A stretch of 64,000 bases of DNA from Anodontia alba. Its lineage: Eukaryota; Mollusca; Bivalvia; Lucinida; Lucinidae. The notes under the pieces are model-generated. The model made no database searches. It worked only from the letters and a program-made list of their open reading frames with translations, and had not been told where the DNA came from. The stretch lies in the NCBI GenBank assembly GCA_964016985.1, contig OZ024821.1, positions 93,362,093 through 93,426,092 of the forward strand, read 5' to 3'. A program made the translations under genes and the position numbers. Positions 55,801 through 58,800 of the stretch are shown piece after piece. Numbering within the stretch: position 1 is the first letter of the stretch; every line of letters starts with the position of its first letter.

Positions 55801-58800
55801 CTGACCAGTTGATGCATTTACAGCTTACCATATTTACCCTAAGTATTGGAATACCTCATCTGCTTACCATACTTGTCCTAAAATTTGAAGTAGTCCATTC
55901 TATTACCTCTTGATGTGTCTAAAGTATTGCTGTATGCATGACAAGCAGTGTGGACCCTGATCAGATGTTGTATTCTGCAGTGTCTGATCTGAGTCTACAC
56001 TGTTTGCAGAGGCCTATCTACCCCAATACTTAGGGTTATTATGGAATTTACTGAACATGACGACCCACTGATCCATAAAACCCTCAAGGAGAGCAAATTC
56101 TTTCCTTTTAGGAAAAACCTCTTTTCAGAAAGTGTATCAATTCCCATCTGATTATGGTCTACACTGTTTGTGTCAGTTTCTGGCAAAAGAATGTGCACAA
56201 TACTGGTTAACCACTTAGAGAACTAAGCCTGCTAAGCCTAACATGTGGTTAGGTAAACTGACCACGCTCGATATGACCCCATTGAGATGACTGGGCCATA
56301 AAACCTCACCAACAAACAACATAAACAAACTACACTGTTTGCCCATCATCCAGTAATATTTTAGACAAGGACTCTTTTAAATTTTAGGACAAGTATGGTA
56401 TTTAGGATAAATACCATGATAAGAGGATTAACCTTGTACACATAATGTCATTCTGTGGGAGGACAAGATATTGATTGAAAAATGGGTCAATACTACAAAA
56501 TTCATGATCAATACCCCAAAATACATTCAGTAGTAGAAATCTATGAATGAATTATGAGTGACTTAACCATCATATTGTGGTTTATCTACACTGGCAATTT
56601 CTTTTTCATGGCTGCTATGGCAAATAAATATAGTCCTGGGCTGCGTTCAGTAAAGCAAATCATTTGTGAGGTTTTTCAAAAACTATTTTGCATCTTCTTA
56701 ACAGTTATTGTAAACACCTCTTCTATGACCTCATATTAGAGAGTAGCCGTTATACTTGTTGTCGAGACTTGATATTAGACTGATAAAATTATATCAATAA
56801 TTATCAATTTTATAAGGGATCAAATGTAGGATGTCAACCCAGTAAACATTTCCATATTTTTGTAATGAACAAATACAAAAACAATTTATTCGCATAGGCC
56901 GCCAGCTTGCTTGTGCCAAAAGATAGCTTGAGAATAGTTAGTAGATATTCGCTACCCTCCACCGAAAACTGATACAACTGAACGGAAAGTTTGCTTTTGT
57001 TTACACGTTACCATGAATGTCTCAGTTAACTGAATGCAGCTCTGCACTTTTGGGAACTTACAATTGACAAAGTGTTTTGTATTGTCTTACTCTTGTTCAT
57101 TCTGAATACATATCATGATCTGTGTGATATTTTATATTAAGTAACAGATTTCTTATATTTTATCAGCTAATTATGGAAATTGCATCATTCTTGAGAAGGA
57201 TCCAGGACCAAACCAGAATTTGCAAATTGTTGCCCAACTATGATATGTCAGTAGAATGCCTTCTCCACAATATGATCTGAAAATTTGACACTAAAAATAA
57301 AAGGCCCATTTTAATAGGAGCAAAACCAATCAGAAGCAAAGAAGTTTATTTATCTACCTGTCATTTTGAAAATATTTATCTCAACACAGACTGAGCAACA
57401 AAACAAAAAAACAAAAAAAAAATGCAAGTATAGATACCCCAAAGTGCATCAGCACTCTGTTCAGGGGTGTGCTGAAAAATGCTTAAATTGTTTTGACTTG
57501 TATTGGTAATGAATAAATTATAGCTTGACAATTTTCAAGCTATAATTTATTCCTAAACCAATACAAGTTTGAAATTTTCTGTTTCATAGAAAAGTACACT
57601 GAAATTATGGTTAGGAACTCTTTAATCTTGTGAAGCAACAAATTGTCAAACAAGTTGCCATTTAGTGCGCAGAATATGGAGGTGACTGCTTTGAGTTTTA
57701 TCCAGGTGCTAAAAGTTTGGTTAATCATAACTTGAGTACTTGCAAAAATTACTTACAAATAAATCAAGAATTAAGAGTGTAAGTCCTCAAAAAGATTACT
57801 TTTCATTTTCATTGTTTTTTCTGAAGATATTTAGATCAAAATCTGGCAAAGAAAACATAGTTTTCACCTCCAAAATTTGATCACATGACCAGAAGTAACA
57901 TCAGTCTGACCTAACCAATTGCTCACTAATTATGTTGCAACAGGATGCAGATGACGGAACACCTTACCATGTTACCATGTTAGAAAACAATATTTTTTAA
58001 TTTATATACTTGTACAAACCATTATTCTCAATTTATTAATACATCCCAGTTACGTTTTTTCTCTATGGACTTTCGTGCACTAAGGGATGTAACTGTTGTA
58101 GTCAAATCTACCAATTCAGTCATTTTCAAGTTATCTCCCTCATAATGGCAGTATGAGCTATTCATGAAAATCTGAACTGTCATAAGCTTTTAATAATTAC
58201 TTTGTGTGGATTGATACATATATCCGTTTTTATAGACTTTGCAAGAGTTTTGACTGAAGCCAACACTGACGAGAGGTACGTCTTCATTGGCAGAAAATTC
58301 AGTAGTAGCAACAATGATGGGGTATTGATATATCATGTTAATTAGTTCCATTTGTTTACATTTTCTTCATGCATATGCATTCGTCACTTAAACTACACTT
58401 TTTTCATTCTTGATTTTTTTTATATTTATCTAACACTGTATTCAAAATTTTAGAGATAATGCTCTTAAACATCAATTAAATATGATTTTGACTAACTCTA
58501 TCACGAAATGCGGCAAAACTTATGTAAAGGTTGCACTACTTTTTGTGCAGAAGCATATTCAGTGGTGGTGAAAGCCACTAACACTGGAAAAGTCTATGGT
58601 AAAGAAAAATGACAAATAAAATCTGCCATTAAAAATAGGGGCCTATATATTGTTAATCTAAATATGTCACCTGACAATAATGTGGATGTTCCTGTTGTGG
58701 GGTGGGGAAAAATGGGGGTTAAGGCCCAGTTCAAGAAATATCATGTAAATAGTAAAGGCCTTGTAAAATAGGTATTTGATGTTCAACATTTACATTTGTG